DNA of 39,108 bases from Streptomyces huasconensis. GTDB lineage: Bacteria > Actinomycetota > Actinomycetes > Streptomycetales > Streptomycetaceae. The DNA is taken from assembly GCA_004010275.1 (NCBI GenBank), contig RBWT01000069.1, forward strand, positions 1 to 39,108. Direction: 5' to 3'. Within the stretch, counting starts at the first letter, position 1; each line of letters opens with the position of its first letter. The position numbers were made by a program, and so were the translations under genes. Positions 1 through 8,261 of this stretch are shown here, one piece after another. Under the pieces are notes generated by a model, which saw nothing but the letters and a program-made list of their open reading frames with translations, did not search any database and was not told the DNA's origin.

Positions 1-312
1 CTCGACCCCGTGGACCGCGACCCCGTGCCCGCCCACGAGTCGGCGGCCCCGCACACCCCGGCCGTGGGCCCGGACGCCGAAGCCGCCCCCCTCCCCAAGC
101 GCCCCCGTGGCCGTACCCTCGCCGCCGCCGAGCGGGCCCGGGCGACGGTGACACCGGGGAGCGACCCGCGGCCGCGCCGAGCGGACCGCCGCCACCACGG
201 CGCCCGCTTCAGCAGCTTCCGCCAGGCCGTCCGCACCGCTCCGACGGAGCCGGCCGGCACGGACGACGCCCCCGCAAACCCCGAGCACCCGGAAGGCGAC
301 ACCTCCCCATGA
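1..312 (+). CDS. cvnA: C-terminal tail of conservon histidine-kinase-like protein CvnA (partial)
   Basis: The reading frame is open from the left edge and stops at 312, so only the last ~100 residues are present. They are Pro/Ala/Arg-rich and low in complexity, ending in a PLPKRPRGRTL segment and an ARFSSFRQAVR segment. CvnA proteins are membrane sensor-kinase-like proteins whose C-terminal tails look like this. No kinase domain is visible here. The identity rests mainly on position: it overlaps the roadblock gene by 4 nt (ATGA) and starts the order cvnA-B-C-D-P450-P450. In known conservons CvnA is the membrane sensor of a complex with CvnB, CvnC and the GTPase CvnD. Confidence 0.75.
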   Translation, partial: LDPVDRDPVPAHESAAPHTPAVGPDAEAAPLPKRPRGRTLAAAERARATVTPGSDPRPRRADRRHHGARFSSFRQAVRTAPTEPAGTDDAPANPEHPEGDTSP

Positions 313-763
313 CCACCGCGCCCACCGCCGTCCCCGGCACGACCACCGACGCCAAGCTGACCTGGCTGCTCGAAGGCCTCCTGGAGCGCACCCCCGGCGC
401 CCGGCACGCCCTCGTGCTCTCCCGGGACGGCCTGAAGCTGTGCCGCACCCCGGAGCTCTCCGTCGACCAGGCCGACCAGCTCGCCGCGATAGCCGCCGGC
501 ATCCAGTCGCTGTCGCACGGCGCGTCCGCCGAGTTCGGCGACGGCACCGGCGGGGTGCGCTCGGCGATGGCCGAGTTCTACGGCGGCATCCTCTTCATCG
601 TCGAGGCCGGCGAGGGCGCCCACCTCGCGCTCGTCGCCGACTGAGGACGCCGACGCGGGCCTCGTCGGGCACACCATGAGCGAGCTGGTCGAACAGCTCG
701 GCGAGCACCTGCGGGCCGCGCCGCCGCGCGAGCGCCGCGCCCGGCACCCGGCCCGCCGCATGA
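309..763 (+). CDS. cvnB: Roadblock/LC7 protein CvnB (frameshifted)
   Basis: A roadblock/LC7-fold protein, in conservons the regulatory partner of the small GTPase CvnD. The start is the ATG at 309 inside the cvnA stop (ATGA). The visible frame (DAKLTWLLEGLLE, VLSRDGLKLC, GILFIVEAGEGAHLA) stops at 644. Similarity continues without pause in another frame as VATEDADAGLVGHTM and SELVEQLGEHLRAA, so one extra base near 640 is likely. CvnB proteins are usually ~135-150 residues, against 111 in the raw frame. A second shift between ~700 and 755 would let it end at the TGA overlapping the cvnC ATG (761-763). The first shift is well supported; the second, and hence the exact end, is inference. Confidence 0.78.
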
Positions 764-1121
764 GCGTGGGCCGCCCCGGCCGGGACGACTCCCCCGACCG
801 GCTGTACACCCTCACCGGGGGCCGCAGCCGGTCGCGCCGGACGCCCCCTTCGACCTGGTGACCCTCGTCGTCGCCGAGTCCGGCCCGATGCCCGGCATGC
901 AGTCCGAGCACGCCGCGATCCTGCGCATGTGCCGCCTGCCGACGGCGGTCGTGGAGATCGCCGCCGAACTCGGCCTGCCGGTGAGCATCACCCGCATCCT
1001 GCTCTCCGACCTGCTGGACGCGGGCCGGATCAGCGCCCGCCACCCCCGCTCGGGCCCCACCCACAGCCTTCCCGATTCCGAACTCCTGGAGCAGGTGCTC
1101 GTTGGACTCCGCAATCTCTGA
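760..1121 (+). CDS. cvnC: DUF742 protein CvnC (frameshifted)
   Basis: DUF742 is the third conservon component, a winged-helix-like protein that works with CvnB and CvnD. The ATG at 760 begins MSVGRPGRDDSPDRLYTLTGGRSR, the typical N-terminus. The raw frame then runs into unrelated sequence, while the family continues one frame away as APFDLVTLVVAE, PGMQSEHAAILRMC, TAVVEIAAELGLPVS, ILLSDLLDAGRISA and LEQVLVGLRNL. One base is missing between ~828 and 845. With it restored the protein is 120 residues, normal for the family. It overlaps cvnD by 20 nt, indicating translational coupling. Confidence 0.85.
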
Positions 1122-1748
1122 ACGCAGCGCCGCCGGCGGAGCCGGCCGAAGCGAGCTGACCGCGACCGCCGACAACGGCCTGAAGATCGTCGTGGTCGGC
1201 GGCTTCGGCGTCGGCAAGACCACGCTGGTCCGCTCCGTCAGCGAGATCCGTCCCCTCAACACCGAGGAGACGATGACCCAGGCCGGCCGGGGCATCGACG
1301 AGACCGGCGGCCTGGCGGGGCTCGGCGCCAAGACGTCCACGACGGTCGCCTTCGACTTCGGCCGCATCACGCTCGACGCCCGCAACGTCCTGTACCTCTT
1401 CGGCGCCCCCGGCCAGGAACGCTTCTGGTTCCTGTGGGACCGCCTCTTCGCCGGGACCCTCGGCGCGGTCGTCCTCGTCGACACCCGGCGCCTGTCGGAC
1501 TCCTGGTACGCGATCGACCGCCTGGAGCACCACGGCACGCCGTTCATCGTGGCCCGCAACGACTTCGGCGGGCCGCGTACACCCCCGCAGCAGGTGCGCG
1601 AGCGCTCGACCTCGACCCCGGGGTGCCGCTCGTCGACTGCGACGCGCGCTCCCGGCAGTCCAGCAAGGACGTACTGATCGCGCTCGTGGAACACCTCAAG
1701 ACGTTGTACGTCGCTCAGCTGAACGCCCCTCAGGAGTACGCCCAGTGA
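1102..1748 (+). CDS. cvnD: Conservon small GTP-binding protein CvnD (frameshifted)
   Basis: A Ras-like ATP/GTP-binding protein that in conservons forms the nucleotide switch for CvnA-C. It starts at TTG 1102 within the cvnC end. Visible motifs are the P-loop GGFGVGKTT, a G3-like FGAPGQERF and an NDF in the NKxD position, which is usual for this family. The frame breaks near 1601: PQQVRE should continue as ALDLDPGVPLVDCDARS, which appears in the next frame along with SSKDVLIALVEHL. One missing G explains this. The corrected length is 215 residues. The stop overlaps the P450 start at 1745 (GTGA). Confidence 0.88.
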
Positions 1749-3006
1749 CCTGCCCCGTGACCGGCGCCACGCCCGGTCCCGTCCCGCTCTCCGGCCCCCG
1801 CTTCGCCACCGAACCCGCCCGGCTCTACCGGGAGATGCGCCGCGACCACGGCCCCGTGCGCGCGTGCTGCTCGACGGCGGCATACCGGCCTGGCTGGTGC
1901 TCGGCTACCGCGAGCTGCACCAGGTCACCGCCGACCCGGTGCTGTTCAGCCGCGACTCCGAGCTGTGGAACCAGTGGCCGAACATCCCCGAGGACTGGCC
2001 GCTGCTGCCGATGATCGGCCACCAGCAGCCGTCGATCCTCTACACCGTCGGCGAGCGGCACACCCGGCGGGCCGCGATGATCGCGCGGGCACTGGAGGCC
2101 GTCGACCCGTTCGAGCTGAAGGCGCACGCCGAGACGTTCGCGGACGAGCTGATCGACCGGTTCTGCGGCAAGGGCTCCGCCGACCTGATCGCCGAGTACG
2201 CGATGCTGCTGCCGGTGCGGGTGCTGGCCCGGATCTACGGCTTCTCCGACGAGCAGGGCCCCGCGCTCGTCACCGCCATGAACGACATGATCGACGGCCG
2301 TGAGCGGGCGCTCGCGGGCCAGCAGCACCTCGCGTCGTCGATGGCGCGGCTCATCGCCGACAAGCACGAGACGCCGGACGAGGACGTGGCCTCGTACATG
2401 CTGGGGGCCCAGCGCACGGACGGCGCGGACGGGTTCAGCGACGAGGAGATCGCGCAGGACCTGATGGTGATGATGGCCGCCGGGCACCAGCCGACCGCCG
2501 ACTGGATCGGCAACTCGCTGCGGCTGATGCTCACCGACGACCGCTTCGCCGCGTCCCTCTTCGGCGGCCGGCACAGCGTCGCCGAGGCCATGAACGAGGT
2601 CCTGTGGGAGGACACCCCCACCCAGAACGTCGCGGGCCGCTGGGCCTCGCGCGACACGCAGCTCGGCGGGCGCCGCGTGCACGCCGGTGACCTGCTGCTG
2701 CTCGGCCTCGGCGCCGCCAACGCCGACCCGCAGGTGCGCACCGACGGCTCGGCCCTGACCGGCGGCAACAGCGCCCACTTCGCCTTCGGCCACGGCGAGC
2801 ACCGCTGCCCCTTCCCCGCCCAGGAGGTCGAGGAGGTCGTCGCGCGGACCGGCATCGAGGTGCTCCTCGACCGGCTGCCCGACCTCGACCTGGCGGTGCC
2901 CGCGCACGCCCTGACCCGCCGCCCGTCGCCGTGGCTGCGCGGCCTGACCGATCTCCCGGTGAGCTTCAACCCGACCCCGACCTCAGCGTTTGGAGAGCTC
3001 AGATGA
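1745..3006 (+). CDS. CYP157-like cytochrome P450 lacking ExxR (frameshifted)
   Basis: A cytochrome P450 coupled to cvnD by GTGA overlap. The heme ligand is in FAFGHGEHRCPF (Cys codon 2806-2808). The K-helix ExxR motif is replaced by EVLW (2596-2607), and the I-helix AGxET is replaced by AAGHQPT. Loss of ExxR is the published hallmark of the Streptomyces CYP157 family, whose genes sit in conservons beside CYP154 genes, so this is assigned as CYP157-like. A single missing base near 1862 splits the N-terminus (RLYREMRRDHGPVR) from the rest (VLLDGGIPAWLVLG). The corrected length is 420 residues. The substrate is unknown. Redox partners are not encoded in the window. Confidence 0.88.
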
Positions 3007-4238
3007 CCGACAACCCCGCCAGAATCGCCCTGGACCCGTTCGTCACCGACCTGGACGGCGAGAGCGCCCGGCTGCTCGCGGCGGGCCCGCTCGTGGCGGC
3101 GGAGCTGCCGGGGGGTGTGCCGGTGTGGGCGGTCACGCATCACGCGGAGGCCCGCCAACTCCTCACCGACAGGCGGCTGGTGAAGGACATCGAAGTCTGG
3201 GGCGCCTGGCGGCGCGGTGAGATACCCGCCGACTGGCCGCTGATCGGCCTGGCCAACCCGGGCCGGTCCATGCTGACGGTCGACGGCGAGGAGCACCGCC
3301 GGCTGCGGTCGCTGGTCGCGCAGGCGCTGACGCCGCGCCGGGTGGAGCGCATGCGCGAGCGCATCACGGAGCTGACGGACGGCCTGCTCGACAAGTTGCC
3401 GCCCGGCGACGAAGTGGTCGACCTGAAGGCCGCGTTCGCCTACCCCCTGCCGATGTACGTCATCAGCGACCTGATGGGCATCGACGAGGCCGACCACCCG
3501 CGGCTGAAGGTCCTGTTCGACAAGTTCTTCTCCACGCAGACGCCGCCGGAGGAGGTCGTGGCGACGCTCGGCGAGCTGGCCGCGATGATGGGCAAGGTGG
3601 TGGCGGCCCGCCGCGCGGAGCCGGGCGACGACCTGACCAGCGCGCTGATCGCGGCCTCCGAGGGCGGTGACCGCCTCACCGACGAGGAGATCGTCGCCAC
3701 GCTCCAGCTGATGGTCGCGGCGGGCCACGAGACGACGATCTCCCTCATCGTCAACGCCGTCGTCAACCTCTCCACGCACCCCGAGCAGCTGGCCCTCGTC
3801 CGCGCGGGACAGGCCGGCTGGGACGCGGTGGTGGAAGAGACGCTGCGCCACTCCACGCCGACCTCGCACGTCCTGATCCGCTTCGCCACCGAGGACGTAC
3901 CGGTCGGCGACCAGGTGATCCCCGCCGGGGACGCGCTGATCGTCTCGTACGGCGCGATCGGCCGCGACGAGAAGGCCCACGGGCCGACGGCGGCGGAGTT
4001 CGACATCACCCGCACCTCCCCCACCCGCCACATCTCCTTCGGCCACGGCCCGCACGTGTGCCCCGGCGCCGCGCTCTCGCGCCTGGAGGCGGGCGTGGCC
4101 CTGCCGGCCCTGTACGACCGCTTCCCGGACCTGACCTTGGCGGTCCCCCGCGCGGAACTCCGGCACAAGCCCGTGGTCACCCAGAACGACCTCTACGAGC
4201 TGCCGGTGCGCCTCAAATCCAGCCCCTCCGGCGTCTAA
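3003..4238 (+). CDS. CYP154-like cytochrome P450
   Basis: An intact 411-residue soluble P450. The ATG at 3003 overlaps the stop of the preceding P450 (ATGA) and follows a GGAGAG ribosome site. All canonical motifs are present: the I-helix AGHET (residues 240-244), ExxR as ETLR (279-282) and the heme loop FGHGPHVCPG with Cys353. The contrast with its degenerate neighbour is clear. A CYP157-CYP154 pair at the end of a conservon is the known arrangement, so CYP154-like is the best assignment. Known CYP154 members hydroxylate varied substrates such as steroids and polyketides, and none can be predicted here. Confidence 0.88.
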   Translation: MTDNPARIALDPFVTDLDGESARLLAAGPLVAAELPGGVPVWAVTHHAEARQLLTDRRLVKDIEVWGAWRRGEIPADWPLIGLANPGRSMLTVDGEEHRRLRSLVAQALTPRRVERMRERITELTDGLLDKLPPGDEVVDLKAAFAYPLPMYVISDLMGIDEADHPRLKVLFDKFFSTQTPPEEVVATLGELAAMMGKVVAARRAEPGDDLTSALIAASEGGDRLTDEEIVATLQLMVAAGHETTISLIVNAVVNLSTHPEQLALVRAGQAGWDAVVEETLRHSTPTSHVLIRFATEDVPVGDQVIPAGDALIVSYGAIGRDEKAHGPTAAEFDITRTSPTRHISFGHGPHVCPGAALSRLEAGVALPALYDRFPDLTLAVPRAELRHKPVVTQNDLYELPVRLKSSPSGV

Positions 4239-4250
4239 GGAGCGGGGTCC

Positions 4251-4263
4251 GGGGCGGAGCCCC
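4251..4263 (+). terminator. GC hairpin after the conservon operon
   Basis: GGGGC-GGA-GCCCC forms a perfect 5-bp stem 12 nt after the last P450 stop. It resembles the GGGTCCGGGGCGGAGCCCC elements common between Streptomyces genes. There is no T tract, so termination is inferred from position. Confidence 0.45.
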
Positions 4264-4333
4264 GTGGCGTGGAGGCCAAGGGGCAGTGGATCTCAGCGGC
4301 CGGACACCAGGAGAACCCCGCGCCCTGAGCCGC

Positions 4334-4339
4334 TAGGCT
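4334..4339 (+). promoter_or_regulatory. -10 box of a leaderless serC promoter
   Basis: TAGGCT lies exactly 6 nt before the GTG at 4346, and no Shine-Dalgarno sequence is present. Transcription would start at or near the GTG. The same spacing recurs at several other genes in the window. Confidence 0.6.
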
Positions 4340-4345
4340 CGCCCC

Positions 4346-5464
4346 GTGGCTGAGATCCGGATTCCCGCTGACATCAAGCCCGCCGACGGACGTTTCGGCG
4401 CGGGCCCCTCCAAGGTGCGGACGGAGGCGCTGGACGCCCTGGCCGCCACCGGTACCTCCCTGCTCGGCACGTCCCACCGCCAGGCCCCGGTCAAGAACCT
4501 CGTGGGCCGGGTGCGCGAGGGCGTCAAGGACCTCTTCTCCCTCCCCGAGGGGTACGAGGTCATCCTGGGCAACGGCGGCTCGACCGCCTTCTGGGACGTG
4601 GCGACGCACGGGCTGATCGAGAACAAGTCGCAGCACCTGAGCTTCGGCGAGTTCTCCTCCAAGTTCGCGAAGGCGGCGAAGCTCGCCCCCTGGCTGGCCG
4701 AGCCGACCGTGATCACGAGCGACCCGGGCACCCACCCGGACCCGGCGGCGGAGGCGGGCGTCGACGTCTACGCCTTCACGCACAACGAGACCTCGACGGG
4801 CGTCGCGGCGCCCGTCAAGCGCGTCGCGGGCGCCGACGAGGGTTCCCTCGTCCTGGTGGACGCCACGTCCGGCGCGGGCGGCCTGCCGGTCGACATCGCC
4901 GAGACGGACGTCTACTACTTCGCGCCGCAGAAGTCGTTCGCCTCGGACGGCGGCCTGTGGATCGGCGTGTTCTCCCCGGCGGCGATCGAGCGCGCCGAGC
5001 GCGTCCACGCGTCCGGCCGGCACGTCCCGGAGTTCTTCAGTCTGCCGACCGCGATCGACAACTCCCGCAAGAACCAGACGTACAACACCCCGGCGCTCGC
5101 CACGCTCTTCCTGCTCGGCGAGCAGCTGGAGTGGATGAACTCCCAGGGCGGCCTGGAGTTCACGACCGGCCGCACCGCCGAGTCGGCGCGGACGCTGTAC
5201 GGCTGGGCGGACGAGTCCAAGTACGCGACGCCGTTCGTCACGGACCCGGCCAAGCGGTCGCAGGTCATCGGCACGATCGACTTCTCCGAAGAGGTTGACG
5301 CGGCGGCGGTGGCGAAGGCTCTGCGCCTCAACGGGATCGTGGACACGGAGCCGTATCGGAAGCTGGGGCGCAACCAGCTGCGGGTGGCGATGTTCCCGGC
5401 GATCGATCCGGCGGATGTCGCTGCGCTCACCCAGTGCGTTGATTATGTGATCGAGCGGCTGTAG
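4346..5464 (+). CDS. serC: Phosphoserine aminotransferase SerC
   Basis: Converts 3-phosphohydroxypyruvate and glutamate to phosphoserine and 2-oxoglutarate in serine biosynthesis, using PLP. The protein is an intact 372-residue class V aminotransferase of the actinobacterial type. FGAGPSKV near the N-terminus and GNGGSTAFWD (residues 75-84) are typical. The PLP lysine is K196 in YYFAPQKSFASDGG, and RKNQTYNTPALAT follows. The GTG start fits a leaderless promoter. It stands alone between a terminator-like hairpin upstream and an intergenic repeat downstream. Confidence 0.95.
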   Translation: MAEIRIPADIKPADGRFGAGPSKVRTEALDALAATGTSLLGTSHRQAPVKNLVGRVREGVKDLFSLPEGYEVILGNGGSTAFWDVATHGLIENKSQHLSFGEFSSKFAKAAKLAPWLAEPTVITSDPGTHPDPAAEAGVDVYAFTHNETSTGVAAPVKRVAGADEGSLVLVDATSGAGGLPVDIAETDVYYFAPQKSFASDGGLWIGVFSPAAIERAERVHASGRHVPEFFSLPTAIDNSRKNQTYNTPALATLFLLGEQLEWMNSQGGLEFTTGRTAESARTLYGWADESKYATPFVTDPAKRSQVIGTIDFSEEVDAAAVAKALRLNGIVDTEPYRKLGRNQLRVAMFPAIDPADVAALTQCVDYVIERL

Positions 5465-5487
5465 TTCCGGTTCTTCGTCTTACGGGC

Positions 5488-5529
5488 GCGTGGGGGCTGG
5501 TCGCGCAGTTCCCCGCGCCCCTTCGGGGC
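5488..5529. terminator. Common Streptomyces intergenic element with GCCCC-TTC-GGGGC hairpin
   Basis: The stretch after serC contains GGGGGCTGGTCGCGCAGTTC and ends in the hairpin GCCCC-TTC-GGGGC (5517-5529). This recurrent actinomycete intergenic sequence lies between the convergent serC and ABC permease genes, so it could act on either strand. Confidence 0.5.
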
Positions 5530-5531
5530 AC

Positions 5532-6361
5532 TCACCGGCTCAGCTGCTTGAACTTCCGTACCGCCAGCGGCAGGAAGATCAGGGAGATCACCACCGGCCA
5601 CACCACGGCCATCAGTACGGCATGCTGCTCGACCCAGGTGGAGCCGCCCGCCCCCGGGTTGCCGAACAGTTCCCGCGTGGCGGTGCCCGTCGACGAGACC
5701 GGGTTCCACGCGGCGACGGGGGCCAGCCAGCCCGGCATCAGGGACGGTGCCACGAAGACGCTGGAGATCATCGTCAGCGGGAAGGCCACCGCGTACAGGC
5801 CGCCTGCGGCCTCGGGTGTCGGCACGACGAGGCCGAGGAAGACGCCCACCCAGATCAGGCTGAACCGCAGGAACAGCAGCAGCCCGAAGGCGAGCACGGT
5901 GTCGGTGAACCCGGCGCTGGAGCGCCAGCCGATGGCCAGCGCGGTCAGCGCGAGGATGGTCAGCTCCGCGCAGGCCACGACGAGGTCGGCGACGCCCCGC
6001 CCGGCCGCGACCGCCGAAGGCGCATCGGCATGGAGCGGAAGCGGTCGATGACGCCCTTGGAGGCGTCGGTGACGACGGCCATGGCGGTGTTCATGAAGCC
6101 GAAGGCCATGGTCATCACGAACATGCCGGGCATCAGGAACTGCTTGTAGTCGCCGTCGTCCCCGCCGCCGGGCACCTTCATGGCCTCGCCGAAGACGAAC
6201 CCGTACAGGAGTACGGAGATGATGGGGAAGCCCAGCTGCCAGACGATGGTGACGGGCTGGCGCAGGAAGTGCGTGAGGTAGCGCCGGGTGACGTTCAGGC
6301 AGTCGGCGAAGGCCCAGTAGAGCCGTCCGTGCGCGGTGTCGGCGGTGAGGGCGACGCTCAT
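5532..6361 (-). CDS. DrrB-type ABC-2 drug export permease (frameshifted)
   Basis: The membrane subunit of an ABC-2 exporter, expected to have about six transmembrane helices. The N-terminal part (VTRRYLTHFLRQPVTIVWQL, SVLLYGFVFGEAM) and the RFRSMPM loop match daunorubicin-resistance type permeases. A single missing G near 6022 moves the rest into another frame, where it continues as APSAVAAGRGVADLVV, then hydrophobic segments, to LAVRKFKQLSR. The corrected protein is 276 residues. Its ATG overlaps the stop of the ATPase gene (ATGA, 6358-6361), indicating coupling. It is probably repressed by the divergent TetR protein. Confidence 0.87.
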
Positions 6362-7351
6362 GCCGCGACCTCCTTCTCCAGGGGGGCGACCGCTTCGGCG
6401 GTCTCGGACGTCTGACCGGTCAGGCGCAGGAACACGTCGTCCAGGCTGGGCCTGCGCCAGGCCGATGTCCTCGACGGCGACGCCCTCGTCCTGGAGGGTG
6501 CGCGCCACGTCGGTGAGGGCGGCGACGCGGTCGGTCACGGCGGCCTGCACCCGGCGCTCCACGGTGACGACGAGCGGCTCGCCGGCGCAGACCCGGGTGA
6601 CGGCCCGCACGGCGGCGGGCAGGTCGGCGGCATCGCGCACCACGACGTCGAGGTGGCTGCCGCCCACGGTGTTCTTCAGGCCGTCGGGGGTGTCGTCGGC
6701 GATGGCCCGGCCCCGGTCGATGACGGTGACGCGGGAGGCGAGCCGGTCGGCCTCCTCCAGGTACTGGGTGGTGAGCAGCACGGTCGTGCCGCGCGCGACC
6801 AACTCCCGTACGGTCTCCCAGACTTCGAGGCGGCTGCGCGGGTCGAGCCCGGTGGTCGGCTCGTCGAGGAAGAGCACGGCGGGCGCGAGGATCATCGAGG
6901 CGGCGAGGTCGAGCCTGCGCCGCATGCCGCCGCTGTACTGGCCCGCGCCCTTCTCCGCCGCGTCCTGGAGGTGGAACTGTTCCAGGAGTTCCTCGGCGCG
7001 CAGCGCGGCGCGGCGGGCGCCGAGGTGGAAGAGGCGGCCGAACATCTCCAGGTTCTGCCGGCCGGTGAGGATCTCGTCGACGGCCGCGTACTGCCCGGTG
7101 AGGCCGATGCGGCCGCGCACGACGGCCGGTTCCCTGGCCACGTCGGCCCCGGCGACCTCGGCGCGGCCGCCGTCCAGCCGTACGAGGGTGGAGAGGATGC
7201 GCACGGCGGTGGTCTTGCCCGCGCCGTTGGGGCCGAGCAGGCCGTGCACGGTGCCCTGTTCGACGTGGAGATCGAAGCCGTCCAGGGCGTACTTGTCCCC
7301 GTACCGCTTATGGAGCCCTTCGGCCCGTACCGCGAAGCCGTTTCCGTTCAT
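6358..7351 (-). CDS. DrrA-type ABC exporter ATPase (frameshifted near C-terminus)
   Basis: The nucleotide-binding subunit of the drug-export pair. Visible motifs are Walker A GPNGAGKTT, the Q-loop region GLTGQYAAVDE, the signature YSGGMRRRLDLA, Walker B VLFLDEPTTGLD and the H-loop region LLTTQYLEEADRL. The YSGGM signature and QYAAVDE are typical of DrrA-like proteins. Near 6458 one extra base moves the C-terminal DIGL-RRPSLDDVFLRLTG motif out of frame; in the right frame the protein ends at the TGA overlapping the permease ATG. It is preceded by a GGAGGGCGG ribosome site. The corrected length is about 330 residues. Confidence 0.9.
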
Positions 7352-7385
7352 CGCCCGCCCTCCGGTCTTGCGGCGACCCACTTCT

Positions 7386-7444
7386 GGGTACGCCGTACTC
7401 AGTCGAGAGTACACCGTACCCAGTTCTTCGGGTACGCCGTACCC
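7386..7444. promoter_or_regulatory. Three TetR operator palindromes between the ABC exporter and tetR genes
   Basis: Three 15-bp near-palindromes with arms GRGTAC and GTACYC around a 3-bp centre: GGGTACGCCGTACTC (7386-7400), GAGTACACCGTACCC (7407-7421) and GGGTACGCCGTACCC (7430-7444). They start 21 and 23 bp apart, about two helical turns. They fill the divergent intergenic region and are the obvious binding sites for the adjacent TetR repressor. Confidence 0.82.
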
Positions 7445-7462
7445 AATTCAGGTCGAGGCGAT

Positions 7463-7468
7463 TAGGGT
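7463..7468 (+). promoter_or_regulatory. -10 box of a leaderless tetR promoter
   Basis: TAGGGT lies 6 nt before the ATG at 7475. The nearest operator ends 18 bp upstream, so bound repressor would cover the -35 region. Confidence 0.55.
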
Positions 7469-7474
7469 GAGTCC

Positions 7475-8242
7475 ATGACGAGCACGCAGGGCGACGACGC
7501 GAAGCGCACCGGCAGCGACATCACGCGCAGCCTGGAGCTGCTCTGGGGCGAGGGCACCCGCCCGACGCGCGGTCCGAAGCCGGCCCTCACCCTGGACCGG
7601 ATCGTCACGGAGGCGGTGCGCCTGGCCGACGCCGAAGGGCTCTCGGCGGTGTCCATGCGCCGCCTGTCCACGGAACTCGGCGCGGGCACGATGTCCCTGT
7701 ACCGCTACGTCCCCGGCAAGGGCGACCTGCTCGACCTGATGCTGGACCGCGTCTACGCCCCCGAGCAGGACGCGGAGCCGTGGACCGGCGGCTGGCGCGA
7801 GGGCGTCGAGACGTACGCCCGCGAGACCCTCGTCCTCTACCGCCGCCACCCCTGGCTGCTCCACGTCAACCAGGCCCGCCCGGTGCTCGGCCCCGGCGCC
7901 GTCGGCGGCCTGGAGCGCACGCTCGCCCGCATCCGGCCGATGGGCCTCACCGACCCCGAGCTGGTCGGCGTCATCGTCATGGTCGAGGGGTACGTCACCG
8001 GGGTCGCCCGCACCCAGGTGCACGAGATGGAGGCGGTGCAGAAGACGGGCCTCTCCGACCAGGCGTTCTGGGAGGCGCAGGCACCGGCCCTCGAAAAGAT
8101 CATGATGAGCGGGCGCTACCCGGTCCTCGCGTCGCTGTCCGAGGACGCGTTCGGCCCGGACTTCGACCACTTCGAGTTCGGGCTCCAGCGCCTCCTGGAC
8201 GGCCTGGACGTCCTGGTCGCCCGGCGCGGACAGGAGACGTGA
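7475..8242 (+). CDS. TetR-family repressor of the divergent ABC exporter
   Basis: A 255-residue regulator. After a 30-residue leader, the TetR helix-turn-helix is visible as ALTLDRIVTEAVRLADAEG, SAVSMRRLSTELG and TMSLYRYVPGKGDLLDLML. The C-terminal half is a helical ligand/dimer domain with no known ligand signature. It faces a DrrAB-type exporter across three matched palindromes, the standard arrangement for a drug-responsive local repressor that also controls itself. The natural inducer is unknown; an exported drug or metabolite is the usual case. Confidence 0.88.
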   Translation: MTSTQGDDAKRTGSDITRSLELLWGEGTRPTRGPKPALTLDRIVTEAVRLADAEGLSAVSMRRLSTELGAGTMSLYRYVPGKGDLLDLMLDRVYAPEQDAEPWTGGWREGVETYARETLVLYRRHPWLLHVNQARPVLGPGAVGGLERTLARIRPMGLTDPELVGVIVMVEGYVTGVARTQVHEMEAVQKTGLSDQAFWEAQAPALEKIMMSGRYPVLASLSEDAFGPDFDHFEFGLQRLLDGLDVLVARRGQET

Positions 8243-8245
8243 GGC

Positions 8246-8259
8246 GGCCGGGCCCGGCC
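8246..8259. terminator. GC palindrome between convergent genes
   Basis: GGCCGGGCCCGGCC is a perfect 14-bp palindrome in the 19-bp gap between the convergent tetR and 8262-9260 genes. It may help termination in both directions. The loop would be very tight, so this is tentative. Confidence 0.3.
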
Positions 8260-8261
8260 CA

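Noticed and set aside
1825..4166. Very long minus-strand open frames (360 and 643 codons) opposite the P450 genes
   Set aside because: They are His/Arg/Val-rich shadows produced by codon bias; the plus strand carries clear P450 motifs.
5488..5529. CRISPR-like or mobile repeat after serC
   Set aside because: A single copy of a common Streptomyces intergenic sequence, with no array or target duplication.
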